Positions 1 to 8,174 of a stretch of 64,000 nt of DNA are shown here, one piece after another. The DNA comes from Lysinibacillus pakistanensis (GTDB lineage: Bacteria > Bacillota > Bacilli > Bacillales_A > Planococcaceae). Every line of letters begins with the position of its first letter. The stretch's first letter is position 1. The stretch is taken from positions 1,796,501-1,860,500 of the forward strand of contig NZ_CP126101.1 in NCBI RefSeq assembly GCF_030123245.1. The letters run 5' to 3'. The notes below the pieces were generated by a model, which worked only from the letters and a program-made list of their open reading frames with translations, made no database searches and was not told where the DNA came from. Position numbers and translations under genes: made by a program.

Positions 1-127
1 GTACTTTTGGGTACCTTTAAAACGCGACACATTAATTGAATAGGATAATGTTCGCTTTCGTTTTCAATATGGTCAATGAGTTCTTGTTCTGTTACTTTTT
101 CGCGAATATGGTCATAGCCTTTTTTAA
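1..127 (-). CDS. IS3-family transposase OrfB, N-terminal fragment (runs off window)
   Basis: In the -1 frame relative to OrfA, a frame opens at the A6G run and reads KGYDHIREKVTEQELIDHI and onward through a Val-Pro-Lys-Ser-Thr segment to base 1. This is the usual N-terminal region of IS150-type OrfB, before the rve/DDE integrase core. The catalytic core lies outside the window. It is expected to be made only as an OrfAB frameshift fusion. Confidence 0.7.
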
Positions 128-352
128 AATTTCAATCTCCTGATTTAACCGAAGATTTTCTTTTTGAATCGAAGAAACTTCCGCTGCAGTTAATTCTTCT
201 GCACCTTCGATAGGAGAATGTAACTTAATCCATTTATAAATAGTTACTTCAGAAACACCATATTCGCTAGACAGTTGACTGACCGATGTACCAGAGTGAT
301 AAAGATCTACTACAGTTTGTTTAAATTCTTGATTGTATCGTTTTTGACTCAT
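92..352 (-). CDS. IS3-family transposase OrfA (helix-turn-helix protein)
   Basis: An 86-residue IS3 OrfA. It has a helix-turn-helix (about residues 10-45, with SVSQLSSEYGVSEVTIYKWI) followed by a leucine-zipper-like helix (about 60-82) used to multimerise with OrfAB. Its role is to recognise the IS ends. The 3' end carries a run of six A followed by GG, the classic -1 slippage site, so translation can continue into the overlapping orfB frame. The start is ATG after GAGAGGA. OrfA lengths in this family are usually 85-100 residues, so it looks complete. Confidence 0.85.
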   Translation of the reverse strand: MSQKRYNQEFKQTVVDLYHSGTSVSQLSSEYGVSEVTIYKWIKLHSPIEGAEELTAAEVSSIQKENLRLNQEIEILKKAMTIFAKK

Positions 353-409
353 AAAACAGACACGTCCTCTCTTGGTTATAATAATACTTACTTAACCAGG
401 ATGTGTCCA

Positions 410-628
410 TGACTCCATTCTACATTCATCTTATTAAGCTAATGGAGGCTTTAGTTCAATAAGAATTAAACAACTTTATTAACGCTATACATCAGAAAAA
501 TGTAGATTTACAACGTTAAGCACTTAATGTTACCAAACGAAGCTTTGGGAACTTTTTTAGAAATTATTTGACTGATATAGAAACAAAAAAGGAATAATGT
601 TACAATCTGTAGGATTATATTAATATAT
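410..628. other. Intergenic, no gene seen
   Basis: AT-rich DNA between the IS end and the small membrane-protein gene. No open frame with a ribosome-binding site, tRNA-like fold or long repeat was seen. Confidence 0.5.
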
Positions 629-640
629 GAGGTGTTTCTT

Positions 641-820
641 ATGAAATTATTACTTTACTTTTTTTACACTATTGCAGTTCTTGCTATTATCACTTTTACT
701 TATGATTTAGTTAAGTTAGGCACTTTTGATTGGTCTTCTCTTGCAATAACATTTTGTATGATTGGGGTAGCAACGGGATTAAAAAAGAACACTAAAAACA
801 TTCAATCTAAAGTTGGATAA
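641..820 (+). CDS. Small hypothetical membrane protein (59 aa)
   Basis: Starts at ATG 641 (MKLLLYFFYTIAV) with GAGGTG 6-7 bases upstream. An in-frame GTG nine bases earlier overlaps that ribosome-binding site and is less likely. It has two predicted membrane helices, about residues 3-20 and 31-47, separated by a short loop with DWSS, and a basic C-terminal tail (KKNTKNIQSK). I do not recognise a family. Two-helix proteins of this size are common in Bacillaceae and often unannotated. A terminator-like hairpin follows at 953-994. Confidence 0.55.
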   Translation: MKLLLYFFYTIAVLAIITFTYDLVKLGTFDWSSLAITFCMIGVATGLKKNTKNIQSKVG

Positions 821-952
821 AATAAACAATCAATGCTTTAAAAGAAGAAGCACAACAGCGAGTAAAACCTACATCGAGTTCGATTGATACGTTTATTTAA
901 GCTATACAATCACATAAAAATAACGTCCCAAACAAAAGTTTGGAAACACACC

Positions 953-994
953 AAAAAGGCACGAGTGTTGTTAAATCAACGTTCGTGCCTTTTT
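953..994. terminator. Bidirectional intrinsic-terminator-like hairpin
   Basis: Arms AAAAAGGCACGA and TCGTGCCTTTTT pair around a short interior, giving an A-run on one side and a T-run on the other. It probably terminates transcription from the small gene at 641-820. No gene is supported between here and 1338. Confidence 0.6.
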
Positions 995-1299
995 ACGAGG
1001 ACTATTGTTTATACAGCTTTTTATGCAAAGCTATATAAACATAGCTACGATATAGGACTTTTCGAGATTTTTCAGAGTGTGTTATCTGAATAAAAACCTG
1101 AATATAGAGCAATTTATTAAGCTGTATAACTGCATTTTTTTACCGTTCCTATACTTCATTACAGGAGCTATAGTTGAAAAACAATCTTCCTTAATCGGGC
1201 GCTTTTCTTTCTTCATCTAAAGGACCATTTAGTTGTATAAGAGCATTTGACATATATTGTGAAGCCTGTGCATACTGACTTGGTTGAGATATTCGAGTC
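995..1299. other. Intergenic, no gene seen
   Basis: No credible coding frame. Around 1186-1206 there is a short stretch (TTAATCGGGCGCTTTT) similar to one at 3261-3277 (TTAACGGGCGCTTTA), possibly scraps of a common dispersed repeat. Confidence 0.4.
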
Positions 1300-1329
1300 C
1301 CATTCCATCATGGTGCTATGATGGAATGG
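1300..1329. terminator. Hairpin downstream of the hydrolase pseudogene
   Basis: CCATTCCATCAT and ATGATGGAATGG form a perfect 12-bp stem just past the hydrolase stop codon (1339). It has no strong T-run on the minus-strand side, so it is a weak terminator or an mRNA 3'-end stabiliser. Confidence 0.5.
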
Positions 1330-1338
1330 CTTTGGTAA

Positions 1339-2414
1339 TTAATGTTTGATTTGATCGATAATGTCGAATAAAGCTTCGTTGAATAGCTCCTTCTGATCAA
1401 GCATCGTCACATGTCCAGCATTTGGTATGGAGTAAAATTGTTTCATTGGCGCCTTGAGTTGATCAAAGTATGTGCGAGCGAGAGAATAAGGAGTTTGCCA
1501 GTCATCCTCGCCATGGATATAGAATACTGGAACTTGATAGTCTGAAGTTACCATGTTCAGATCATAGGATTTAAACAAAAATTCCAAAATAGCACGCTGT
1601 TTTATTTCTAGTACATCGCTCATAAACATGTATTTAATATCTTTGAACGAATAAAATGGAGAAGATAGTACGCTAATAACTAGTTGAAGTGATGGTTGCA
1701 TCGCAAGCTTATACTTACCTTGCAACTTACGAAGTTTCATAAGCTTCTTGACCATGGCATCACTAAAATGGTGCTCGGGATAAGGACTTAAAGCCTGTAA
1801 GGTGCTAATATCTTTCTGATTTTTTACTTGTCTGCTGCATTCCAATGCTTTCTCGTAGCCAATTCGTTCGTTTTCAAACATATTTACAACTTGTTCAACT
1901 CCAATATAGGCTTGAACCATCTGCGGATATTGCATGGTGAATAGACTACCTATGATAGAACCCCATGAATGACCAAGCAGAAGGATTCGCTCTTTGTTAT
2001 ATTTCTTTTGTAAATAGCTTACAACTTCATATGTATCCAGTAACGCTTGTTCAATCGTTGTTGTTGGCGTGACTTTCTGTGGATCATTCGCTAAGAAGGT
2101 TTTACCGCTGTTTCGTTGTTCCCAGTGGACAACGGTTACTTTATCTTCCCAAGGAAACTGAAAATCTTGGGCAAAAGGAAGCATCGGACTGCCAGGCCCC
2201 AATGCAGGAATAAGAGGACGGGGTGATCCTTATTTTCACCACGATGATATAAAAACTGCTGTATTCCACTGATCGTCACATACTCGCCCTTATCTATTCC
2301 GTTTGGTGTATGGATATGACAAGCTCTTGCACGCTTCTTTGTATAGAGAAACCAATAAATCGCCATACTGATGCTGGCAATAGCCGCTATGAAAATAATC
2401 AAAGAGTGATTCAT
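1339..2414 (-). pseudogene. Alpha/beta hydrolase of proline-iminopeptidase type, frameshifted
   Basis: Two overlapping frames together make one roughly 355-residue hydrolase. The first (from ATG 2414, with GAGGAGG upstream) carries an N-terminal membrane anchor (about residues 3-24) and runs to LLFLH. The second carries GPGSPMLPF, a WEQRNSGKT segment like the WDQRGxGxS of proline iminopeptidases, the nucleophile elbow GHSWGS, an acid in GEDDW and the catalytic His in AGHV. The break falls at about 2200 inside the HGGPG oxyanion-hole motif, where one base appears to be missing, so the full enzyme cannot be translated unless this is a sequencing error. It lies 13 bases after the tetR stop codon and was presumably co-transcribed with it. 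Confidence 0.75.
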
Positions 2415-2427
2415 ATGAATGCCTCCT

Positions 2428-3036
2428 CTAGTTATTTTTGGTTGAATTTTGCTTGCACTTGTTTAGATATTCTGCAATTGCTTCTACAAGAATGCTTAAT
2501 GCTTGTGTCCTTCCTTGTTCACCGTATTGGTTTTGATTTGAGGCGATAAAATGTAAGCCATCCATTAAATTCGCAAGTACGCTATAATCACATTGAGCAT
2601 CCTCTATTCCCAAGCCATTCATTGTACTCTGAAAATTAGTTTTGGATTTATCCTGTTCCTTTTTGTTAAGAGGATCTGGAAGCTTGCGCAGCAAATATTC
2701 TAGGTCCGATGGCTGAACATAGAGTGCAAGACTATCTGGCGCCAAGTAAATTTCACGAAGTGCATGCGTAATCTTGTCCTTAAAATGTCCCGAGCTAGCT
2801 CCGATTTCAAGAACTCGGTCAAGTAAAGCTTGCTCATTTTGCTTTATAATGTGGTAGAGAAATTCTTCCTTGGAAGGATAATAGGTATAGAAGGAACCCT
2901 TGGCTATTTGCACAGCTGCTGTAATATCGTCAACCGTAACTCGCTTCATGCCTTTCTTACGAATGAGCTCTATCCCTTTGATATACATTGCATTTTTGAT
3001 ATGCTCCTTCTCCTGCTCACTTATGATCTTAGGCAT
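2428..3036 (-). CDS. TetR/AcrR-family transcriptional regulator
   Basis: A 202-residue TetR repressor. The N-terminal helix-turn-helix is at about residues 25-55 (VTVDDITAAVQIAKGSFYTYYPSKEEF), followed by an all-helical ligand-binding domain. The start is ATG 3036 with AGGAGAA upstream. It is the first gene of a two-gene unit with the broken hydrolase. A palindrome TGACTA...TAGTCA at 3054-3078, just upstream of the start, is the obvious autoregulatory operator. The ligand is unknown. Confidence 0.85.
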   Translation of the reverse strand: MPKIISEQEKEHIKNAMYIKGIELIRKKGMKRVTVDDITAAVQIAKGSFYTYYPSKEEFLYHIIKQNEQALLDRVLEIGASSGHFKDKITHALREIYLAPDSLALYVQPSDLEYLLRKLPDPLNKKEQDKSKTNFQSTMNGLGIEDAQCDYSVLANLMDGLHFIASNQNQYGEQGRTQALSILVEAIAEYLNKCKQNSTKNN

Positions 3037-3053
3037 ACGTTCTTCTCCTTTGA

Positions 3054-3078
3054 TGACTATTTATAATAAATTTAGTCA
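3054..3078. promoter_or_regulatory. Candidate TetR operator
   Basis: A 25-bp imperfect palindrome with arms TGACTA and TAGTCA, 18 bases upstream of the TetR start codon. TetR regulators usually bind such sites to repress their own gene. The half-site resembles the TATGACT sites near 30.5 kb, but the spacing differs (15 instead of 14 bases). Confidence 0.55.
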
Positions 3079-3291
3079 ATATAAATGTAATAAGACTAGA
3101 CGCTGGTAAGAGTCATGGTTATAGCATAAAAATAGTTGAATTAAAACTCGGAATATTTTATCCAAATTAGATACGCTGCACTATATGAGCACTTAAAGGA
3201 GATTAATTTCTTTGTTAAGGATGAGAAGGATAATGTGTAATAAAAGAGGGGGTTCTTCTTCAATTAACGGGCGCTTTAATGGAGCAACGAA

Positions 3292-3336
3292 AAAAGCCAA
3301 ATTTCTCAATTTTAATACTGAGAAATTTGCTTTTTA
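3292..3336 (+). terminator. Intrinsic terminator
   Basis: Ten-base perfect stem AAATTTCTCA/TGAGAAATTT, extended by imperfectly paired GCC/GC and followed by TTTTT. Confidence 0.6.
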
Positions 3337-3400
3337 ATATTGGAATTTCCTTAACGTTGTAAATATACGGTTCCTGACACCAATGCTAGGAGCTGAAAAA

Positions 3401-3442
3401 AGCATTAACAAGAAAGGATAAATCCTTATCGTTAATGCCTTT
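3401..3442 (+). terminator. Intrinsic terminator
   Basis: GCATTAAC pairs with GTTAATGC and AAGGAT with ATCCTT, then CTTTTA. No intact upstream gene remains. Confidence 0.55.
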
Positions 3443-3523
3443 TATTTTCACTTAGCTTAAATGAATCTTTTATAAGCATTCATTGTCGAAGTATATTGGA
3501 ATACTTTAGGGTTGACTAGTCCC

Positions 3524-3745
3524 TCACGTAAATCCATCAGGTTTATTAGCTTCTACAATATTTGCAGCAACTTCACCAAGCGATTTTAAAGTAGCATTTG
3601 TGCCTTGTACTACAACTTTACCTTCTAGCACTTGAATGAATAACGTGTTTAGTGATTTACCTTTGTTACTCTCGATATTGATATATATTCGATGAATTTC
3701 AGTGTTTTTTTTCTATTCTTTGAACGTTACGACAACACGCTTCAT
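3524..3745 (-). pseudogene. Remnant of a small unknown protein with an in-frame stop
   Basis: From ATG 3745 the frame reads MKRVVVTFKE, then TAG, then continues for over 60 codons (IHRIYINIESNKGKS... VVVQGTNATLKSLGEVA...) to TGA at 3524. The conserved-looking downstream part suggests a real gene inactivated by a nonsense mutation. There is no clear ribosome-binding site and I do not recognise the family. Confidence 0.35.
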
Positions 3746-3899
3746 TATCTGTGATGAAGTGCTGATTTTTGCGTTTCAAGGATGGCTAACAGGTAGTTAA
3801 GTTTTTAATATGAACATTCAAAAATTGGAACTTATAGGAACAATAATCGTATTAATTTGAAAGGAATAAATAAAAACTAGTGATTTAAGGGGTGGAGTA

Positions 3900-4361
3900 A
3901 TGAACTACATACAAACAATTCGTAAGTTAATTGGAAATGAAATGCTAATGACTATTGGTTGTGGAATTATTATTGAACAAGAGAATCAAATTTTACTTCA
4001 ACATCGAAAAGATCGGGATGTTTGGGGTATCCCAGGCGGTGTTATGGAGCCTGGAGAAACTTTTCTTGAAACTGCTGTGCGCGAAACATTTGAAGAGACA
4101 GGATTGATAGTTGAACAATTAAAGTTGTTTGGCCTTTATTCAGGAGAAGAAGGATTTGCAGAATATCCGAATGGAGATAAGGTTTTCAGCATCCAGATCA
4201 TTTTCCATTCAAGTTGTTTTTCAGGAGAATTAATTCATGAAACAGAAGAAAGTCACGAACATAGATTCTTTACTCGCAATGACCTACCTCATTTGAACAC
4301 ACATCAAAAGCGATTCATTCAGGATTGGGTAAACCAAGTGACTTTGCCCATAATAAAGTAA
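3900..4361 (+). CDS. Nudix hydrolase
   Basis: A 153-residue single-domain Nudix protein. The Nudix box begins at about residue 48 as GGVMEPGETFLETAVRE and ends TFEETGL, fitting GX5EX7REUXEEXGU, so the Mg-binding Glu residues are present. Substrates in this family are nucleoside diphosphates linked to another moiety; the exact one cannot be read from the sequence. Start ATG 3900 follows GGGGTGGAG. It stands alone, with no operon partner, and no terminator is obvious after the stop. Confidence 0.85.
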   Translation: MNYIQTIRKLIGNEMLMTIGCGIIIEQENQILLQHRKDRDVWGIPGGVMEPGETFLETAVRETFEETGLIVEQLKLFGLYSGEEGFAEYPNGDKVFSIQIIFHSSCFSGELIHETEESHEHRFFTRNDLPHLNTHQKRFIQDWVNQVTLPIIK

Positions 4362-4471
4362 TCTGACGGAGTGAGAACATCAAAAAGGGTAGAGATAACA
4401 ATCTTTTTCATAAACAACTAACAGGTCCTTTAATTGAGGAAAATGAGTTACATATGAAGCTCTTTTTTCTC

Positions 4472-4695
4472 AACTGTCTAGCGAATATGGCGTTTCTGAA
4501 GTAACTATTTATAAATGAATTAAGTTACATTCTCCAATCGAAGGTACAGAAGAATTAACTGCAGCGGAAGTTTCTTCGATCCAAAAAGAAAATCTTTGGT
4601 TAAAGCAGGAGATTGAAATCTTAAAAAAGGCTATGACCATATTCGCGAAAAAGTAACAGAACAAGAACTGATTGACCATATTGAAAATGAAAGCA
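4472..4695 (+). mobile_element. Degraded IS3-family fragment (orfA/orfB junction)
   Basis: The same sequence family as the element at 1-409, in the opposite orientation. It starts abruptly within the orfA helix-turn-helix (LSSEYGVSEVTIYK), has TGG changed to TGA (a stop in place of the conserved Trp), keeps the A6G slippage site and ends inside orfB (DHIENES). Both IS ends are missing. It abuts a helicase gene relic, so it is a scar of an insertion followed by deletion. Confidence 0.75.
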
Positions 4696-5105
4696 ATACG
4701 CTTCGGCACTCATGATAATATCGGATCATCAGGTCCAATCCATTTACCACCAGATGAGATGCATATAAGTGCCACCTGGCTATCACTTCATTTATCAGAG
4801 CAGTGGTCAGAGGCAGAATTGACCGAGGTAATGATTGGAATAGCCTACGCAATGAATGCCTATATACCTCTGTCTATTCAATGTGATAGCAGTGATGTAG
4901 CAGTCGTGCCACAAGTTAAAGCATCCCATAATAAGCTACCAACATTTTTTGTTTATGATAAGTATCCTGGAGGAATCGGATTAAGTGAAAAGGTCTATGA
5001 ATTATAGGAGGACTTATTAACAAAAACGCAGCACCATGTTATAAACTGTCCTTGTGAAGCTGGTTGCCCGTCTTGTATTGCCCCAAAAGGCAGTAAAATC
5101 AATTA
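4696..5105 (+). pseudogene. DEAD/DEAH helicase with DUF1998 (YprA/MrfA-like), C-terminal relic
   Basis: Encodes only the C-terminal DUF1998 part: RFGTHDNIGSSGPIHLPP, then LSIQCDSSDVA, then KLPTFFVYDKYPGGIGLSEK. A TAG replaces a Trp codon (reading KVYEL-stop-EDLLTK), then CPCEAGCPSC. The Cys cluster that in MrfA-type repair helicases binds metal is still visible. The helicase core is missing, apparently replaced by the IS3 scar upstream. A second, more truncated copy lies at 8175-8433. Confidence 0.75.
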
Positions 5106-5152
5106 AAGTATAGCTTTTTTTGACAATTTTTTTATTAAACTAACAAAAATAC

Positions 5153-5185
5153 TTGCAACATCTATTGTAGTACTGTATAGTACTA
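5153..5185 (+). promoter_or_regulatory. Promoter overlapped by TetR-type operator
   Basis: A -35 TTGCAA and a -10 TATAGT are 17 bases apart. The 18-bp palindrome TAGTACTGTATAGTACTA (5168-5185) covers the spacer and the -10 box, so bound repressor would block polymerase. A near-identical palindrome lies before the next gene. Confidence 0.7.
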
Positions 5186-5206
5186 ATCATGACAAAGGTA
5201 AAATTA

Positions 5207-5773
5207 ATGAATCAAAAACGTGTGATTGAAGTAGCTGCAACATTATTTTTAGAAAAAGGGTTTGCTTATACAAGCATGGATGAATTAGTTCGTGTAAGCA
5301 AAGTTTCAAAGTCTAATGTGTATTATCACTTCTCTAATAAAGAAGAATTGTTGGAAGGGGTCGTTGATTATTGGATTGAAATGTATCAATCTGCAATAGA
5401 TGACTTACTATCTCAAAATCAATTATTAGTTGAAGATCGTATCCAACTGTTTTTAAAGCAAATATCACAAGGAGTTCAGACGAGAGAATATAAGGGGAGC
5501 TGTCCATTTATTACGCTTTATATTCAAAGTCCTACAAATGCCACTAAAGTAAAAGAAAAAATAGGTCTTTTTTTTAAAGGCTTACAAACGAAAGTTTCTC
5601 TATTCCTTAAACAAGGGGTAGAGAATGGTGAATTTAGAAAGACAATAAATATTGACGAGGTTGCATCTCTTTTTATTACAAATCTTGAGGGAGCGCTATT
5701 TATTTCAGAAACACTGGAGGATGCAACTGTAATCATGAAAACAGCAGATCATTTGTTTAACTTGCTTCGATAA
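5207..5773 (+). CDS. TetR/AcrR-family transcriptional regulator
   Basis: A 188-residue TetR repressor. The helix-turn-helix is at about residues 20-50 (TSMDELVRVSKVSKSNVYYHF). I place the start at ATG 5207, which has AAAGG 8 bases upstream. The in-frame ATG at 5189 lies only a few bases past the -10 box and would be almost leaderless. The palindromes at 5168-5185 and 5799-5816 flank the gene, so it very likely represses itself and the downstream SDR-hydrolase fusion. Confidence 0.85.
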   Translation: MNQKRVIEVAATLFLEKGFAYTSMDELVRVSKVSKSNVYYHFSNKEELLEGVVDYWIEMYQSAIDDLLSQNQLLVEDRIQLFLKQISQGVQTREYKGSCPFITLYIQSPTNATKVKEKIGLFFKGLQTKVSLFLKQGVENGEFRKTINIDEVASLFITNLEGALFISETLEDATVIMKTADHLFNLLR

Positions 5774-5798
5774 AAGAAGCATTTTTTTTACATCAAAT

Positions 5799-5816
5799 TA
5801 GTACTGCATAGTACTA
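5799..5816 (+). promoter_or_regulatory. Second TetR operator, before the SDR-hydrolase gene
   Basis: TAGTACTGCATAGTACTA, one base different from the operator upstream of tetR. It ends just before the AGGAGGA ribosome-binding site of the gene at 5831, giving a separate repressible start for that gene. Confidence 0.7.
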
Positions 5817-5830
5817 CTAGGAGGATTTTT

Positions 5831-7687
5831 ATGAGAACAGTATTTTTAACGGGTGGAACAGGTTTTATTGGAAAGCAATTAGTGAATGAATTAGCCAAAG
5901 AGGATGTGAACATTCTTCTTTTAGTGAGGTCGAAAAGTAAAGCAACACACATTTTTCAGGAAAGAGGCATCTTAAAAGAGGAAAATATGCACTTTATTGA
6001 AGGTGATTTAACGAAAATAGACTTAGGTCTAAGTGCTGAAGATAAGGAGTTGGTATTGAAAACGGATGTGATTATTCACGCAGGAGGCTCCATGGATATT
6101 CAAGCGACAAACAAAGAGGCAACTTCTGTATTTTTGAATGGCGCCAAACATATTAATGAATTCGCTAAAAGTATTCATCAATTGAAGGGCTTGCAGCAAT
6201 TTATTCATGTTGTAGGCTATATGAGTCCCTTTGATGATAATAATAGCAAGGTTGCGATAGATGTATTTAAAGAAGGAAACAAATTTTTAAAAATAAAAAA
6301 TCCATATGAGAAAACAAAATTTTTAGCAGATCTTTATATCCGTCAACAGGCATCAGCAGTAGGTTATCCGCTGTCTGTCATTAATCCGCCAACTGTGGTC
6401 GGTAGTAGTAAAACAGGGAGTACAGAGCAGATAGCAGGATTAGGTTTGCTTGTGACAAGTATGCGAAGAGGGCTCATGCCAGTGATTCCTGGAGGTAAGG
6501 GATATAGGTTGCCACTGATTTCAAACGATGAGTTTGCGAAGTTTATTGTGCAGGTTTTCAAATTGGAGCAGCCGGCTATTCAAACATATACACTTGTTGA
6601 TGACAAAGAGAACGATCCGAACATTGCTGAATTATTAAGTGTTATGTCGGAAAGTATGAATATGAGGGCACCAAAAATCTCTGTTCCAATGCCGCTTATG
6701 AAAACAATAATGAAAAGTGGAGTAAGTAAAGTAACAAACATTCCTTCTGATGGACTGAATTTTATAACAAAACGAACATTTTCAAATGGTTCGGTGAAAA
6801 ACATGAGGGGGGGAGATTGGTTTAAGAAGATGAGTGTCATGAACTTTTTCCCTGCCGTAGTAGCTGATCTGGATTATCGATTGATGTATCAAAATGGTGA
6901 GCATCATCATTTATTTGAGCGAACATTATGCGACAACAATACCCTTTACCAATTACAAGGAGAGGGGAAACCGTTTATTTTATTACATGGTTTATTGAGT
7001 GATGGAGAGGATTTATTTCCTTTAGCGCAAGAGCTTCATGAAAAAACGGGTCAACCTGTATGGATTTTGGATCTTCCAGGTTTGGGACGTTCTCCTTTTA
7101 AACGAGAGAAAAATCTTTTAAATATCTATTTGAATGTATTGAAAAAGTTATTGGAGAAAGCTACTAATGGAGCCCATCTAATTGGCCATTCATTTGGTGC
7201 GTATATTCTATTGGAAGCATTAGTACAGAGGTACATAGATAAGAAGTATACAATTACTTTACTTCAGCCACCTATTGCTAAAAAAAATGCTAAATCCATA
7301 AATGTTCCTCAATTTATGAACAAATGGACATTGAAATTGGCAACTACTAATCTGATAGAGCGATATTTATTAAGTAATGGTTTATTTGAAAGTATAGAGA
7401 GCATCCCTGAACATTATATTGAAAAAATAAGTAAAAGTTTTACTTCTCCTAGAATTTTAAATACTACCGTTCAGCTTAACAGTTTACTATCGAAAAACGT
7501 TCAAGGTGATTTCAATGAAGTAACAAAGTATAATCTTCACATTATTTGGGGGGATTATGACAGAGGCTATTCTGCTCCTTCGCATCTGGGTAAGGTTGAT
7601 TTTGTTCCATATGGTCATCATTTTCCTCTTAACCATCCGAGTGAAACGGCTAATTTGGTAATAAAAAATAGTAGTACTAGCAGATGA
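5831..7687 (+). CDS. SDR/NAD-binding reductase fused to an alpha/beta hydrolase
   Basis: A 618-residue two-domain protein. Residues 1-340 are an extended short-chain dehydrogenase of the fatty-acyl-CoA/thioester-reductase type: GGTGFIGKQL near residue 8, GDLTKIDLG, HAGGSMD, and the catalytic YEKTK with Tyr near 159. Residues 375-618 are an alpha/beta hydrolase: LLHGLL, WILDLPGLGRS, nucleophile elbow GHSFGAY (Ser near 454), an acid in WGDYDRG and His in GHHFPLNHP. No signal peptide is present, so it is cytoplasmic. A plausible job is thioester or ester handling of a lipid or xenobiotic, but the substrate is unknown. It is controlled by the upstream TetR through twin operators. Confidence 0.8.
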   Translation: MRTVFLTGGTGFIGKQLVNELAKEDVNILLLVRSKSKATHIFQERGILKEENMHFIEGDLTKIDLGLSAEDKELVLKTDVIIHAGGSMDIQATNKEATSVFLNGAKHINEFAKSIHQLKGLQQFIHVVGYMSPFDDNNSKVAIDVFKEGNKFLKIKNPYEKTKFLADLYIRQQASAVGYPLSVINPPTVVGSSKTGSTEQIAGLGLLVTSMRRGLMPVIPGGKGYRLPLISNDEFAKFIVQVFKLEQPAIQTYTLVDDKENDPNIAELLSVMSESMNMRAPKISVPMPLMKTIMKSGVSKVTNIPSDGLNFITKRTFSNGSVKNMRGGDWFKKMSVMNFFPAVVADLDYRLMYQNGEHHHLFERTLCDNNTLYQLQGEGKPFILLHGLLSDGEDLFPLAQELHEKTGQPVWILDLPGLGRSPFKREKNLLNIYLNVLKKLLEKATNGAHLIGHSFGAYILLEALVQRYIDKKYTITLLQPPIAKKNAKSINVPQFMNKWTLKLATTNLIERYLLSNGLFESIESIPEHYIEKISKSFTSPRILNTTVQLNSLLSKNVQGDFNEVTKYNLHIIWGDYDRGYSAPSHLGKVDFVPYGHHFPLNHPSETANLVIKNSSTSR

Positions 7688-7802
7688 GATTGTGGGATAA
7701 ATAAAAACCGTGTAGTAAAAGTATCCTGAAATAGTAAAATGCGAATTGAACAAAGTATTGCTCTTTACGCATGGCATGTAATCACCTTGTGAAGAAAGAT
7801 AC

Positions 7803-8140
7803 TTAAACTCCCATGAACAGGATATGGGATATTATAGATAAATTTAGCTGTAATTGTTCTTCTTTTGAATTTCCGCTTAATGTTCGTACGTCCATTTTAA
7901 ACTGTGTTGTGTAAGTTGTATAGGATTTTTCAAAAGCAGATAAGCCATGGTATTCAAATTGTTTAATCCAGTTAGAAACAACAGAACAATAGGTACCTAT
8001 AGATTTTGCGATTTCTCCTATACTCTCAGAACTATTTTGATATCTCGTAATGGTCTCAAGTTTTTGGTCATTTGTAAATTTTGTCATGAAAAAATTGCAC
8101 CCCAATTGTTAGATGTGTCTAACAATTGGGGTGCAGTTCA
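7803..8140 (-). mobile_element. Truncated IS3-family element, left end and orfA part
   Basis: The left tip TGAACTGCACCCC at 8140 closely matches the tip of the complete IS at 40048. It is followed by a perfect 18-bp inverted repeat (8098-8137, 4-base loop) that sequesters the GGGGTG ribosome-binding site of orfA. The orfA frame (about 8087-7803) has an intact helix-turn-helix (IGEIAKSIGTYCSVVSNWIK), but after FKMDV it reads unrelated residues, so it is truncated or frameshifted. There is no orfB and no right end. Confidence 0.75.
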
Positions 8141-8174
8141 TAAATCCTTTTTCCAAAAACGCTTTTTTATTTGG

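Larger units (their letters stand above)
1..409 (-). mobile_element. IS3-family (IS150-like) insertion sequence, left part only, cut by the window edge
   Basis: The left end reads TGGACACATCC on the minus strand at 409 and runs into orfA (352-92). OrfA overlaps orfB, which leaves the window at base 1. The first 50 bases from the tip can fold: the tip GACAC/CCT bases pair with AGG/GTGTC just before orfA, burying the orfA ribosome-binding site. The right end is outside the window, so size and intactness are unknown. A degraded relative lies at 4472-4695. Confidence 0.8.
3079..3523. other. Intergenic debris with two intrinsic terminators
   Basis: Holds no intact gene. On the plus strand a short frame ending near 3240 (ALYEHLKEINFFVKDEKDNV) looks like the tail of a lost protein. 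Two hairpins follow: 3292-3336 (AAATTTCTCA/TGAGAAATTT then a T-run) and 3401-3439 (GCATTAAC/GTTAATGC then a T-run). The region reads as decayed genes separated by surviving terminators. Confidence 0.5.

Noticed and set aside
884..1093. A 69-codon frame on the plus strand
   Set aside because: It spans a terminator hairpin, has no ribosome-binding site and its composition is not protein-like.
3483..3490. A TTGTCGAA sequence resembling a Spo0A box
   Set aside because: Seven-base matches occur by chance several times in 64 kb; it is far from the Spo0A-like gene and precedes no intact gene.
8098..8140. Abutting IS ends, as in an excised IS circle junction
   Set aside because: The same inverted arrangement occurs at the left end of the complete IS at 40048, so it is a normal left-end hairpin over the orfA ribosome-binding site and not two joined ends.
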